Shown: positions 51,966 to 61,118 of the stretch, in pieces
Numbering within the stretch: the first letter of the stretch is position 1
Layout: every line of letters begins with the position of its first letter
NCBI RefSeq assembly: GCF_018364065.1
Contig: NZ_JAGZMO010000011.1
Coordinates: 6,034 to 70,033, forward strand
Source: Veillonella sp.
Lineage (GTDB): Bacteria; Bacillota; Negativicutes; Veillonellales; Veillonellaceae
Direction of reading: 5' to 3'
Length of the DNA stretch: 64,000 nt
The notes under the pieces: generated by a model
Databases searched by the model: none
Told to the model about the DNA's origin: nothing
Seen by the model: the letters and a program-made list of their open reading frames with translations, nothing else
Made by a program: the position numbers and the translations under genes

Positions 51966-53543
51966 ATGCTTGAAAAATTTGAAGAATTACAGATTAGTGA
52001 ACCCATATTGCGTGCGTTAAATGATATGGGGTTTGAAGAACCTACGCCAATTCAACAGGAAGCAATCCCTGTAGCTATGAGCGGTCTCGATATGATCGGA
52101 CAGGCTCAGACAGGTACCGGTAAAACGGCGGCCTTCGGTATTCCCGCTTTAGAACAAGTGGACGAACAGTTACGGGCTGTACAGGTATTGATTTTATCGC
52201 CAACTCGCGAACTGGCCATCCAAGTAGCGGAAGAGCTGAACAAGATGGCACAGCATACGCAGATCCAGGCGTTACCTATTTATGGCGGACAGGATATTCA
52301 ACGTCAATTCCGTAGTCTTCGCAAGAATCCTCAGATTATCGTAGCAACTCCGGGCCGTTTGATGGACCATATGGAACGCGGCTCTGTAAGCTTTGACAAA
52401 GTACGCGTTGTAGTACTCGACGAAGCGGACGAAATGCTCAACATGGGATTCGTAGATGATATTAATAAGATTTTAAGTGCTGTACCTGAAGCGCGTCAGA
52501 CATTGCTATTCTCTGCGACTATGCCGCCGGCAATTCAGGCTTTAGCTGAAAATTACTTAAAAGAACCACGCCTTATCCGCATGAAACCGACACAGGTAAC
52601 AATGGACCTGATCGAACAGTACTACATTGAAGTACAGGATCGTCAGAAGTTCGACTTGCTCTGTCGCTTACTCGACATGCAGGCTCCTGAGCTGGCTATC
52701 GTGTTCGGCCGTACAAAACGTCGTGTTGACGAAGTGACCGAAGGTCTTAAAAAACGCGGCTACATGGCGGAAGGTATTCACGGCGACTTGTCTCAGCAGA
52801 AACGCGACAGCGTTATCCGTCAGTTCCGTGAAGGCACAATCGATATTCTCGTAGCTACCGACGTGGCTGCCCGCGGTCTCGACATTAGCGGTGTAACTCA
52901 CGTTTACAACTACGACTTACCGCAAGACCCTGAAAGCTATGTACACCGTGTAGGTCGTACCGGTCGTGCCGGTAAAGCCGGTATGGCAAATACATTCGTT
53001 ATCCCTCGTGAAATGGAACATTTACATGCCATTGAACGTTTGACGAAACGTAAGATTGCCCGCCGTCGTGCTCCATCCTTGGGCGAAGTTCTTGAAGGTC
53101 AGCAGAAATTAGCTGTTCAGAGCCTCATTCACATGGTGGATGACACTGAAAACTTGAAAGAATATCGCGCCAGTGCGGAAGAATTGTTGAATGATCTTGA
53201 CTCTGTATCCTTGGTGGCTGCAGCCATTAAGTTGCTCACGAAAGAGCCTGATACAACACCGGTTAAGATTACAGAAGAAGCACCGCTTCGCGTTCGTAAG
53301 AAACGTACTTTCGGTAAAGATTCCCGCCGTCGTGACGGTCAGCGCAACAGCCGCTACTCCAACCGTCGCAGCGACAACCGCGGTGAAGGCCGTAAAGGTG
53401 ATTCTTATGAAGGCCGCAAGTTCCGTGGTGATTCTCACGGCAACCGCAATCGCAAAGGCAACGGCTATAACCGTCGCAATGAAGAAGGTAATAAAAACCG
53501 CAACTCCCAGAGCGGCGCGTTCAAACCTTATTTCAAAGACTAA
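51966..53543 (+). CDS. deaD: DEAD-box RNA helicase (DeaD/CshA-like)
   Basis: A 525-aa RNA helicase for ribosome assembly and mRNA turnover. The core has the Q motif with GFEEPTPIQ, AQTGTGKTAAFG, PTRELAIQ, VLDEADEMLNMGF, FSATMP, ATDVAARGLDISGVTHV and HRVGRTGRAG. An extra domain follows to about residue 440. The tail is Arg/Asn/Gly-rich and basic. AAGGAGG is rather far (13 bases) from ATG 51966, but no closer start exists. Confidence 0.95.
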   Translation: MLEKFEELQISEPILRALNDMGFEEPTPIQQEAIPVAMSGLDMIGQAQTGTGKTAAFGIPALEQVDEQLRAVQVLILSPTRELAIQVAEELNKMAQHTQIQALPIYGGQDIQRQFRSLRKNPQIIVATPGRLMDHMERGSVSFDKVRVVVLDEADEMLNMGFVDDINKILSAVPEARQTLLFSATMPPAIQALAENYLKEPRLIRMKPTQVTMDLIEQYYIEVQDRQKFDLLCRLLDMQAPELAIVFGRTKRRVDEVTEGLKKRGYMAEGIHGDLSQQKRDSVIRQFREGTIDILVATDVAARGLDISGVTHVYNYDLPQDPESYVHRVGRTGRAGKAGMANTFVIPREMEHLHAIERLTKRKIARRRAPSLGEVLEGQQKLAVQSLIHMVDDTENLKEYRASAEELLNDLDSVSLVAAAIKLLTKEPDTTPVKITEEAPLRVRKKRTFGKDSRRRDGQRNSRYSNRRSDNRGEGRKGDSYEGRKFRGDSHGNRNRKGNGYNRRNEEGNKNRNSQSGAFKPYFKD

Positions 53544-53556
53544 GTTTTTAACGGAA

Positions 53557-53604
53557 AATCAGTTAGCTCTATTATATAACAAGGCTAACTGATTGCCTGT
53601 TTTT
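53557..53604 (+). terminator. Terminator of deaD
   Basis: AATCAGTTAGC/GCTAACTGATT with a 16-base loop, then GCCTGTTTTT. Confidence 0.8.
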
Positions 53605-53693
53605 ATACAACTAAATACTAATTTTAAACGACCATATGTAACTCTATCTCCATGATGTCCGTACTATTTACGTATGTCTACTTAGGCGGTATC

Positions 53694-53722
53694 TTGCAAA
53701 AATAGACTAACTTTGCTATAAT
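53694..53722 (+). promoter_or_regulatory. Promoter of the perR-like gene
   Basis: TTGCAA (53694-53699), 17 bases, TATAAT (53717-53722). Confidence 0.8.
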
Positions 53723-53727
53723 TATTT

Positions 53728-53746
53728 AACAATAATTATTATTGTT
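53728..53746. promoter_or_regulatory. Fur/PerR-type operator
   Basis: Perfect 9-1-9 palindrome AACAATAATTATTATTGTT placed over the expected transcription start. It resembles the AT-rich 7-1-7 boxes bound by Fur and PerR, so the gene probably represses itself. Confidence 0.7.
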
Positions 53747-53825
53747 TACTAATTAATGTTGTTATAAATTAGTGGTACTAAGTAGTGCGTATTTTATTTT
53801 AATCCGAGTGGAGAGGTTGATTCAT

Positions 53826-54245
53826 ATGGATATTGCACAAAAATTACGTTCTGAGGGCTTTAAAGTAACTCCTCAACGAATTGCAATCTACCAAGTGCTT
53901 TATGGGCAAAATGAGCATCCAACTGCGGAAATGATTTACCAAAGTTTGCGCAACGAGCATCCAACAATGAGTTTGGCTACCGTATACAAGACGATGGAAA
54001 TTTTTGAAAAAATCGGCCTTGTAAAAGTACTAGACATTGGCGACGAATGCAGTCGTTACGATTGGGATACTCATAACCACCCACATTTGCGTTGTACCGT
54101 TTGCAACCGCGTTGACGACTTAGACGGCATGGAAATGGAAGACATGTTCCATGAAGTGGAAATGCTAAGTCAATATAAAGTAACAGGACAACAAATTACA
54201 TTTGAAGGTGTGTGTCCGGATTGTCAGCGTAAAGACGCGCATTAA
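53826..54245 (+). CDS. Fur-family metalloregulator, PerR-like
   Basis: A 139-aa repressor. The winged HTH has KVTPQRIAIYQVLYGQNEHP and SLATVYKTMEIFEKIGLV. The metal region has HNHPHLRC and two CxxC pairs (CTVC and CPDC) that form the structural zinc site, as in PerR. Whether it senses peroxide or iron cannot be told. ATG 53826 has GAGAGG upstream. A matching operator lies in its own promoter. Confidence 0.9.
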   Translation: MDIAQKLRSEGFKVTPQRIAIYQVLYGQNEHPTAEMIYQSLRNEHPTMSLATVYKTMEIFEKIGLVKVLDIGDECSRYDWDTHNHPHLRCTVCNRVDDLDGMEMEDMFHEVEMLSQYKVTGQQITFEGVCPDCQRKDAH

Positions 54246-54309
54246 TTTGATGCATGCATTTTACGTGTCATAATAGACACATGGACATATATGTTTAAAG
54301 TAGTACATT

Positions 54310-54333
54310 AAAAGAGCCGCAAGGCTCTTTTTT
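54310..54333 (+). terminator. Terminator of the perR-like gene
   Basis: AAAAGAGCC-GCAA-GGCTCTTTT with further T. Confidence 0.92.
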
Positions 54334-54466
54334 GTTATATACTAATGAGTGTGAGTCATTTTTGAAGTGTGACTCCTTTGAAATACGGATGAATCAGCTT
54401 AATCAGTTTGGGCTGTTTTTATACATAACGTGATTTTAGAAGAATGTTTTTATATAAGGAGACAAT

Positions 54467-55303
54467 ATGCTAACTATCGGTTGTCATTTATCTATCAGTA
54501 AAGGGTATTTACATATGGGCGAAGAAGCGCTCAGTTTAGGGGCTAATACGTTCCAATACTTTACGCGCAATCCGCGCGGCGGCAAGGCCCGCACATTTGA
54601 CGAAGCGGACATGAAAGCTTTACAGGATTTTGCGAAGGAACATAATTTTGGCAAAATTCTAGGTCATGCACCGTATACGATGAATACTTGCGCAGCCGAT
54701 CCGGGCTTGCGCGGGTTTGCGAAAAATATGATGCGCGAAGATTTGGAGCGCCTCGAATATTTGCCGGGCAATTTATATAATTTCCATCCGGGCAGCCATG
54801 TAAAGCAGGGCGTGGATCAGGGCATTGAATACATCGTAGAAGCATTGAATGAAACGCTGTTTGAAGGCATGCAGACGAAGGTTCTTCTAGAAATCATGGC
54901 CGGCAAGGGCACCGAAGTGGGCCGCACCTTTGAAGAAATCGCCCGCATTCTGGACGGCGTTAAGTTGAAAGAATATATGGGCGTGTGCCTTGATACCTGT
55001 CATATCCATGAAGGCGGTTACGATGTTATTGACGGCCTGGACAGTGTAGTGGACGAATTTGACCGCGTTATCGGCTTAGACTATTTGCAGGCGATTCATT
55101 TGAATGACTCGAAGAATCCGCGCGGCGCTCACAAAGACCGTCACGAAAAAATCGGCGAAGGCCATATCGGCTTGGATGCCATAACACGCATTATTAATCA
55201 TCCGGCGCTTAGAACATTGCCGTTCTATTTGGAAACACCGAATGAACTGGACGGCTATGCGAAGGAAATCGCATTGTTGCGCAGCGTGTATAAAGAGGCG
55301 TAA
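54467..55303 (+). CDS. nfo: Endonuclease IV (AP endonuclease) Nfo
   Basis: Cuts DNA at abasic sites. The 278-aa TIM barrel carries the three-zinc site: YNFHPGSHV, LLEIMAGKGTEVG, CLDTCHIHEGGYD, HLNDSKNPRGAHKDRHEKIG and the final YLETP. AAGGAG precedes the ATG. It follows a PerR-like gene, a sensible neighbour for oxidative DNA damage. A degenerate repeat tract starts right after its stop. Confidence 0.97.
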   Translation: MLTIGCHLSISKGYLHMGEEALSLGANTFQYFTRNPRGGKARTFDEADMKALQDFAKEHNFGKILGHAPYTMNTCAADPGLRGFAKNMMREDLERLEYLPGNLYNFHPGSHVKQGVDQGIEYIVEALNETLFEGMQTKVLLEIMAGKGTEVGRTFEEIARILDGVKLKEYMGVCLDTCHIHEGGYDVIDGLDSVVDEFDRVIGLDYLQAIHLNDSKNPRGAHKDRHEKIGEGHIGLDAITRIINHPALRTLPFYLETPNELDGYAKEIALLRSVYKEA

Positions 55304-55306
55304 GCC

Positions 55307-55430
55307 GGTTAGAGTATAGATAGAACTTTGGCTTTAGGAATCAGGGCTTAGAGTTTAGATCTTAGATTTTAAGGCTTAGAACTTAGTCTTAGAGCTTGGG
55401 ATTTAGGGTTTAGGACTTAGCGTTTAGTAT
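55307..55430. repeat. Degenerate heptamer repeats between nfo and sbcD
   Basis: About sixteen 7-base units of the form NYTTAGR, with few interruptions. No terminator hairpin is seen in this spacer. Confidence 0.8.
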
Positions 55431-55453
55431 TATGAGGTAAGTAAGGAGTCATT

Positions 55454-56638
55454 ATGAGAATACTACACACTGCGGATTGGCATTTGGGGCGTATTTTTTA
55501 TGCGCGCCATCTGACGGAGGATCAGGCCTACGTATTGGAGCATCAATTTTTAAAATTGCTGACGGAAGCGAAGATTGATGTAGTAGTTATTGCCGGTGAT
55601 ATTTTTGACAGAGCGGTACCGCCTGTAGAAGCGGTGGAACTGTGGGATACAGTGCTAACGAAAGTCGCCAAAGAGTTAAAAATACCGGTCCTCGTTATCG
55701 GCGGTAACCACGACAGCGCGGAACGCCTGGAAGTGGGCAAAGAACTGTTCGCCCCTATGGGCTTTCATGTGTGGGGACGCATGGACCGGGCGCTAACGCC
55801 ATTGGAACTGGCCGATGAACATGGTTCGGTTTGGTTCTGCCCATTTCCATTTACAGAACCTCGCTCGGTTCGCAATACCTTGGAAAGCGTGCAGGCCAAT
55901 TTAGGCAAAACGCTGATTGAAGAGACCGTTGCTACCGATTATGGCTACACCTATTTGGCCTGGTCTCAATATATACAGAGTCTTATTCCGGAAGGGCAAC
56001 GCAGTGTGGCCATGGCTCATGCTATGGTGGCAGGCAGTGAAACGTCGCCGTCGGAGCGGCCTCTGGTTATCGGCGGTTCCGCCAATGTGGGGATGGATGT
56101 ATTTTCTCCGTTTAACTATACCGCTTTAGGACATATCCATCGTCCGCAGCAAATGGGACGACCTGAAACACGTTACAGCGGTTCCCTTTTAAAATATTCC
56201 TTTGATGAAGCAAATTATAATAAAAGTTTCACCATCATTGATATGGATGGAGACGGAAACTGCCAAATTGAAACCGTGCCGATTACGCCACCTCATGATG
56301 TGGTTGTGCTGGACGGTGAATTTAATGACCTTATTACTAATGTGGATTTACAGACAAAACACAAGGAGGACTACGTTTTGTTCCGACTTCTGGACAAATC
56401 TCCTGTGATTGACGGCATGCCTCGTTTGCGTGCCGCTTATCCTATGGCCATGAGTCTTGAATTGGCTGGTCGCATGGAACAGTCCGCTGATGCGGTGCAG
56501 GACGTATCCTATAAAAATTTGTCGGAATCGGAACTGTTTGAACAATTTACGGCCGCCGTTCGTGATGAACCTTTGACGGAGGAAGAGAAGACCTATATAA
56601 ACCGTCTGTGGAATCGCATTTTGAAGGAGGAGCAATGA
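55454..56638 (+). CDS. sbcD: Exonuclease subunit SbcD
   Basis: Nuclease partner (Mre11-like) of SbcC; trims hairpins and broken ends. The 394-aa protein has the phosphoesterase motifs HTADWHLGR, IAGDIFDRAVPP, IGGNHDSAERL, MAHAMVAG and ALGHIHRPQ in order. AAGGAG precedes the ATG. The stop overlaps the sbcC start as ATGA, so the pair is coupled. Its partner gene is interrupted, so complex activity is uncertain. Confidence 0.96.
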   Translation: MRILHTADWHLGRIFYARHLTEDQAYVLEHQFLKLLTEAKIDVVVIAGDIFDRAVPPVEAVELWDTVLTKVAKELKIPVLVIGGNHDSAERLEVGKELFAPMGFHVWGRMDRALTPLELADEHGSVWFCPFPFTEPRSVRNTLESVQANLGKTLIEETVATDYGYTYLAWSQYIQSLIPEGQRSVAMAHAMVAGSETSPSERPLVIGGSANVGMDVFSPFNYTALGHIHRPQQMGRPETRYSGSLLKYSFDEANYNKSFTIIDMDGDGNCQIETVPITPPHDVVVLDGEFNDLITNVDLQTKHKEDYVLFRLLDKSPVIDGMPRLRAAYPMAMSLELAGRMEQSADAVQDVSYKNLSESELFEQFTAAVRDEPLTEEEKTYINRLWNRILKEEQ

Positions 56639-58953
56639 AACCTATTTCACTTACCATCAGTGCATTTGGTCCCTTTTGCAAGACCATGACCTTAGACTTT
56701 GATGACTTGAAAAATCATAAGCTCTTTTTAATTGCAGGACCTACGGGCGCCGGTAAAACGACAATCTTGGATGCCATGGTTTTTGCCCTATTCGGAGAAA
56801 CCAGTGGCGGTCTTCGCAGCGGTCAGACCATGCGCAGTGATTATGCAGACGATGAGACACCTACGAAAGTGGAGTTTATTTTCTCTATTGGAACACAACA
56901 ATACCGCATTGAACGGCAACCGAAACAAGAGCTGAAAAAACGGCGCGGCACAGGGACCCGTATGTATGAAGCGACTGCCATTTTATGGTCCTGGCAGGAT
57001 GGGGCATGGCAGGAATACAGTAGCCGCAGCACGGATATAGCCAATAAGATCCAGGAAATTCTAGGCTTTCGTCTTAATCAGTTTTTGCAGGTTGTACTGC
57101 TTCCACAAGGTGAGTTCCGTAAATTACTCGTTGCCAATACGTCAGATCGTGAGGCACTCATGCACAGTCTTTTTAAGACAGATGTGTTCAAGCGTTTACA
57201 GGATATGCTAAAAGACGAATATGACGAAGTGGTGGCATCGGCTAAAACAGTGATTGATCGGCAGCAATATTTGCTGCAGTCTGAAAATGTAGATACTTAT
57301 GCGGCACTTAAGGATTCACTGACTGTAAAACAGCAAGGATTGAGCGATAGTGAGACAAAGTTCGCAGCGTTTAAGAAGGATTTTGATGCGGTAACTAAGA
57401 TTTACGACAATAATGTGAAGCGTGCCCAATTGGAACAGGAATTGGAACGATTCCGACAACGAGAAGAGACATTACTTGGCAAGCGAGCCGAGATGAATGC
57501 GGTGGATGTCATTGTAAAACAGTTGGCCGCCTATAAACCTATTGCAATGCATAAACAACGAATTGATGAATTGAATACGGAGCAGCAAGCGTTGAATGAC
57601 AGTTTGTTTAATTTGGCGGAGTCACTGAAAGAGATTGTAAAAGAGAAGGCGCAGCTCACTGCAGAATATGAGAAGTTGCAAAGTTTGGAAGATACACGTA
57701 AAGCCTATGAGAGCATTTTGCAAGAAGCTTTGAAGACGAAACAGAAGCTTGCGGAAGCCGATTTGCTGGATAAGAAAATTGCTACCGACTCGGCGAAGCT
57801 TGCCTTGGAAGAGGAAAACATAAAGGGGCTGAACGAGGAGTTGGAACAACGTCGCGCCTTAATGATGGACCTGGAACAGAAGCAAAATGAACTTCGTGCA
57901 GCTGTAGACGGCGAAGGGATGCTGCTGAACGAGCAGACCCTTTGGAATGACGGTTTGCGTCATGTAAATTCAGTGCAGCAGGCTGGAGCGCAATTGCAAC
58001 AGGCGGAACAGTCGTTGCAGCGGGCAACGTTGGCCTTGGTGGAACGGCAGACGGAAGAGCTTCAGGCGCAGGCGGAGTTGAAGTTGGCCAAAGCGCAAGC
58101 TGTCCAGCAACAGGCCGCTCATTTGGCGGATGAATTGGAAGACGGCGTGGCCTGTCCTGTGTGCGGCTCCTTGGAGCATCCTCATAAGGCCACATACATT
58201 GACGACTTCAATGCAGATGTGTTGGCGAAAAAAGAAAAGGCCCATGAAGGGGCCGTACGCCGTGTGTCTGCTGCGGAAGCGGACGTAGACAGCGCGACAA
58301 AACTGCAAGCAGAAAAGGCAAAGAATGTACAAGAGGCCGTTCAAGTCTATACAGATTGGCTGGAGCAACAAATAGCTAAAGTAAAAGGCCTTTTAGATTC
58401 CTATAAAGGTGTTACAGACTGGGGCCGATTGAATCTGGAATTTACGGAGCATTCTGAAAATTTGAAACCTTTGTTGAACCAGATTGGAACGAAGCGCGGA
58501 CAATTACAGCGTATAGAAAAGCAGCTGAAGGACGGCGCTGATTCGTTAAAAAAATTGGATGATGCAGTCGCAGAGGCACAGCGCGCCTACGGTGATGCGG
58601 AAAAGCAACTGGCTGTGAAGCAGGCGGAACTGGATGTACTTCGCCGCGAATTGCCTACCGGTGATTTAGATGCTTGGCAGGCGGATTTGGATGAAAAAGA
58701 AACATGGGTAACTAATCATATTGAGGCCGTAAAGGCGAACGAACAGGCCCGATTGGCTAACAATCGTCGTGAAACGTCCTGTGGCACGGATGAACAGAAT
58801 AAGAAACAGCGTCTGTCAGTGGTGCAGGATGAGTTGCAGAAGACGAAAGAACTTTATGAGAGAGCCCTTGCGAAGGCGGATCTCAGTGAAGCGCGCATGA
58901 GTGAACTGAACAGCTATATAGATAAAAAAGAGACCTTGGAAGAACAATTATAA
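56635..58953 (+). CDS. sbcC: SbcC N-terminal part, ending at an in-frame stop
   Basis: Rad50-like ATPase subunit of the SbcCD nuclease. This part is 772 aa: Walker A GPTGAGKTTILD (about residue 35), a Q-loop region near VVLLPQGEFRKLL, a long coiled coil and the zinc-hook CPVCGS (about 509). The second coiled coil then meets TAA at 58951-58953. The same frame continues into the missing C-terminal ATPase half, so this is a truncated product. ATG 56635 has GGAGGAG upstream. Confidence 0.9.
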   Translation: MKPISLTISAFGPFCKTMTLDFDDLKNHKLFLIAGPTGAGKTTILDAMVFALFGETSGGLRSGQTMRSDYADDETPTKVEFIFSIGTQQYRIERQPKQELKKRRGTGTRMYEATAILWSWQDGAWQEYSSRSTDIANKIQEILGFRLNQFLQVVLLPQGEFRKLLVANTSDREALMHSLFKTDVFKRLQDMLKDEYDEVVASAKTVIDRQQYLLQSENVDTYAALKDSLTVKQQGLSDSETKFAAFKKDFDAVTKIYDNNVKRAQLEQELERFRQREETLLGKRAEMNAVDVIVKQLAAYKPIAMHKQRIDELNTEQQALNDSLFNLAESLKEIVKEKAQLTAEYEKLQSLEDTRKAYESILQEALKTKQKLAEADLLDKKIATDSAKLALEEENIKGLNEELEQRRALMMDLEQKQNELRAAVDGEGMLLNEQTLWNDGLRHVNSVQQAGAQLQQAEQSLQRATLALVERQTEELQAQAELKLAKAQAVQQQAAHLADELEDGVACPVCGSLEHPHKATYIDDFNADVLAKKEKAHEGAVRRVSAAEADVDSATKLQAEKAKNVQEAVQVYTDWLEQQIAKVKGLLDSYKGVTDWGRLNLEFTEHSENLKPLLNQIGTKRGQLQRIEKQLKDGADSLKKLDDAVAEAQRAYGDAEKQLAVKQAELDVLRRELPTGDLDAWQADLDEKETWVTNHIEAVKANEQARLANNRRETSCGTDEQNKKQRLSVVQDELQKTKELYERALAKADLSEARMSELNSYIDKKETLEEQL

Positions 58954-59739
58954 TCTTACAATGACGCTTGTTTGGCTGTGAAAACACAGATACAGAATCA
59001 TGAGAGTTCCTTAGGGGCATTGCCGGCGGCAGATGCGTCTGTGACGGCGGAGCAAAAGCAAGCCATGGGGACTCAATATGAAGACGGCATAAAAGATCTG
59101 GCTGTACAACGGGAGCGCATTGAAAAACTGGAAAAAACCATTAAGGAATATGAAGATCTGGTAGCGAATAATTTGGAAATCACCAAGAAGAGTGACTTTT
59201 TATTCCGCTTATCCGATATGGCAAACGGCGGTCAGACCGGCTTGCGCGGTGTAACCTTTGAACTCTATGTGCTGGGCGCTATTTTAGAGGAAGTAGTGAA
59301 TGCGGCAAACTTGCGACTTCGTCAAATGAGTCGCAGTCGTTATGAACTGCAGCGTACACCGGTAGAAGGTTTGGGGCGCGGCCATCGAGGCCTGGACCTG
59401 TCCGTACTGGACAATTACACAGGGGTGGCACGTCCGGCCAATACCTTATCGGGGGGCGAAACCTTTTTGGCTTCCTTGTCACTGGCCATGGGGCTTGCCG
59501 ATGTAATCCAGGCCTATGCAGGTGGCATTCACTTGGATACCATTTTCATCGACGAAGGCTTTGGTACCTTGGATCCTGACTCTTTGGATATTGCCATGGA
59601 GAGTCTTGTAGAGCTTCAGGCCAGCGGCCGTCTGGTGGGTATCATCTCTCATGTGCCGGAGCTGCGGTCCCGCATACCGGCGCATCTGGAAGTGCAACCT
59701 GTTGAACAGGGCAGTGTGGCCAAATTTGTAGTGCCTTAA
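58954..59739 (+). pseudogene. sbcC: SbcC C-terminal part, cut off by the stop codon
   Basis: 261 codons in the same frame as the upstream part: the end of the coiled coil, the ABC signature NTLSGGETFLASLSLAMGLA and Walker B TIFIDEGFGTLDPDSLD. Both halves together would be about 1034 residues, normal for SbcC. TTG 58972 is open but has no ribosome site. One C-to-T change (CAA to TAA) would explain the break; a sequencing error or readthrough are alternatives. Confidence 0.85.
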
Positions 59740-59917
59740 AACGACAAATTAACTCGTAAGAGCGAGTGCTGATTTTAAAGGATGCAAAACTGTTTTTTAA
59801 AAGAAGCAATCTTTTCAAGATAGTAAGGTCATAACATAGCAATATATCGAGAAATATGATACTATATAATGGCAATCAATATAATAGGAGTTGATTGTTG
59901 TTAGTATTAAAGCATTA

Positions 59918-59945
59918 CGGGAAACGTAAGCTTCCCGGTTTTAAA
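59918..59945 (+). terminator. Terminator-like hairpin before the glyoxalase-like gene
   Basis: CGGGAA/TTCCCG with an 8-base loop and GTTTT, about 40 bases before the ATG. It may end the sbcDC transcript or act in the leader. Confidence 0.55.
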
Positions 59946-59983
59946 TTAATTATGTATAACTACGTTTGAAAGGAGCCTATGTC

Positions 59984-60355
59984 ATGAAATTTGTAATGGT
60001 GCACAACAACTTCAACGTTCGCGATTTAGACAAAAGTATTGCTTTCTATGAAGAAGCATTGGGCTTGAAACCGGGCCGTCGCATTGAGCCGGAAGACGGT
60101 TCATTTAAAATTGTTTACTTAGAAGGCCCAGGGACATCTCATCAGTTGGAATTGACCTGGTTACGCGACTGGGACCGTCCTTATAACTTGGGCGATAATG
60201 AATTCCACTTGGCATTCACTGTGGATGACTATGAAGGTGCCTATAAAAAGCACAAAGAAATGGGCTGTATTGTATATGAAAACCCTAACATGGGTATTTA
60301 TTTTATCGCCGATCCTGATGGATATTGGTTGGAAGTAATTCCTGCTAACCGCTAA
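59984..60355 (+). CDS. VOC-family protein, lactoylglutathione lyase-like
   Basis: A 123-aa protein of the glyoxalase I fold. Metal-ligand positions are visible: HNNFNVRDLDKSIAFYEEAL (His near 7), LELTW (Glu near 50), EFHLAF (His near 71) and ADPDGYWLEVI (Glu near 118). It probably detoxifies methylglyoxal, but VOC proteins are diverse. AAAGGAG fixes ATG 59984. Confidence 0.88.
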   Translation: MKFVMVHNNFNVRDLDKSIAFYEEALGLKPGRRIEPEDGSFKIVYLEGPGTSHQLELTWLRDWDRPYNLGDNEFHLAFTVDDYEGAYKKHKEMGCIVYENPNMGIYFIADPDGYWLEVIPANR

Positions 60356-60416
60356 TTCGTCGATTAGGCAATAACGGCTTAGAGGAAATTGAGTAATTAG
60401 ATTTTGGAGTTTGAGC

Positions 60417-61118
60417 ATGGAACATATGTTAACCCGCCTTGAATGGCTGGTGGGGAAAGAAAAAATTGCTGAATTGGGCACCAAGTCGGTGGCTTTGTTC
60501 GGCTGTGGCGGTGTAGGCGGTTTTGCTATGGAAGCGTTAGTGCGAAGCGGCATCGGCCGTATAGTGCTAATCGATGGGGATAAAGTTACAGTAAGTAACT
60601 TGAACCGTCAGCTGATTGCGACGCAGGCGACAATCGGTCGTCGCAAAGTGGAAGTGGCAAAAGAACGTGCGCTGTCCATTCGCCCGGATATGCAGATTGA
60701 TACATACGATATTGTATATACAAAGGAAGCGTACCCTACGTTTTTGGAAGATATAAAAGTAGACTTTGTCATCGATGCGATTGACATGGTAACTGCTAAA
60801 CTGGCTATCATTGAAGAATGTCAAAAATTAGGGATTCCTTGTATTTCGTCCATGGGGACGGGCAATAAGATGCATCCTGAAATGCTCACGCTGGCCGATA
60901 TCAGTAAAACACATACTTGTCCATTGGCTAAAGTAATGCGCCGTGAATTGCGCAAACGCGGTATCAAACGTCAACCGGTTGTGTTCTCTTCGGAAAAACC
61001 GATGACACCGACCCGAGATGATGATTCCCGTAGTCCCGGATCTTGTGGCTTTGTGCCATCCGTGTCCGGTCTTATGATGGCAAGTTATGTAATTCGAAAC
61101 TTTTTGGAGGTAGAATAG
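60417..61118 (+). CDS. tcdA: tRNA threonylcarbamoyladenosine dehydratase TcdA
   Basis: Converts t6A37 in tRNA to its cyclic form. The 233-aa E1-like protein has the ATP site VALFGCGGVGGFAMEALVRSG (about residue 25), VLIDGDKVTVSNLNRQL, VDFVIDAIDMVTAK and a late SPGSCGFVPSVSG. A conserved Cys is in HTCPLAKVMRRELRKRGI. ATG 60417 fits GGAG upstream better than TTG 60411. ppiB begins directly at its stop. Confidence 0.94.
   Translation: MEHMLTRLEWLVGKEKIAELGTKSVALFGCGGVGGFAMEALVRSGIGRIVLIDGDKVTVSNLNRQLIATQATIGRRKVEVAKERALSIRPDMQIDTYDIVYTKEAYPTFLEDIKVDFVIDAIDMVTAKLAIIEECQKLGIPCISSMGTGNKMHPEMLTLADISKTHTCPLAKVMRRELRKRGIKRQPVVFSSEKPMTPTRDDDSRSPGSCGFVPSVSGLMMASYVIRNFLEVE

Noticed and set aside
55307..55430. 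Telomere-like TTTAGGG repeats
   Set aside because: The heptamers are degenerate, internal to a bacterial chromosome and comparable to the other spacer repeats.
58972..59739. Independent gene for the SbcC C-terminal half
   Set aside because: TTG 58972 has no ribosome site, and the frame is continuous with sbcC except for one stop.
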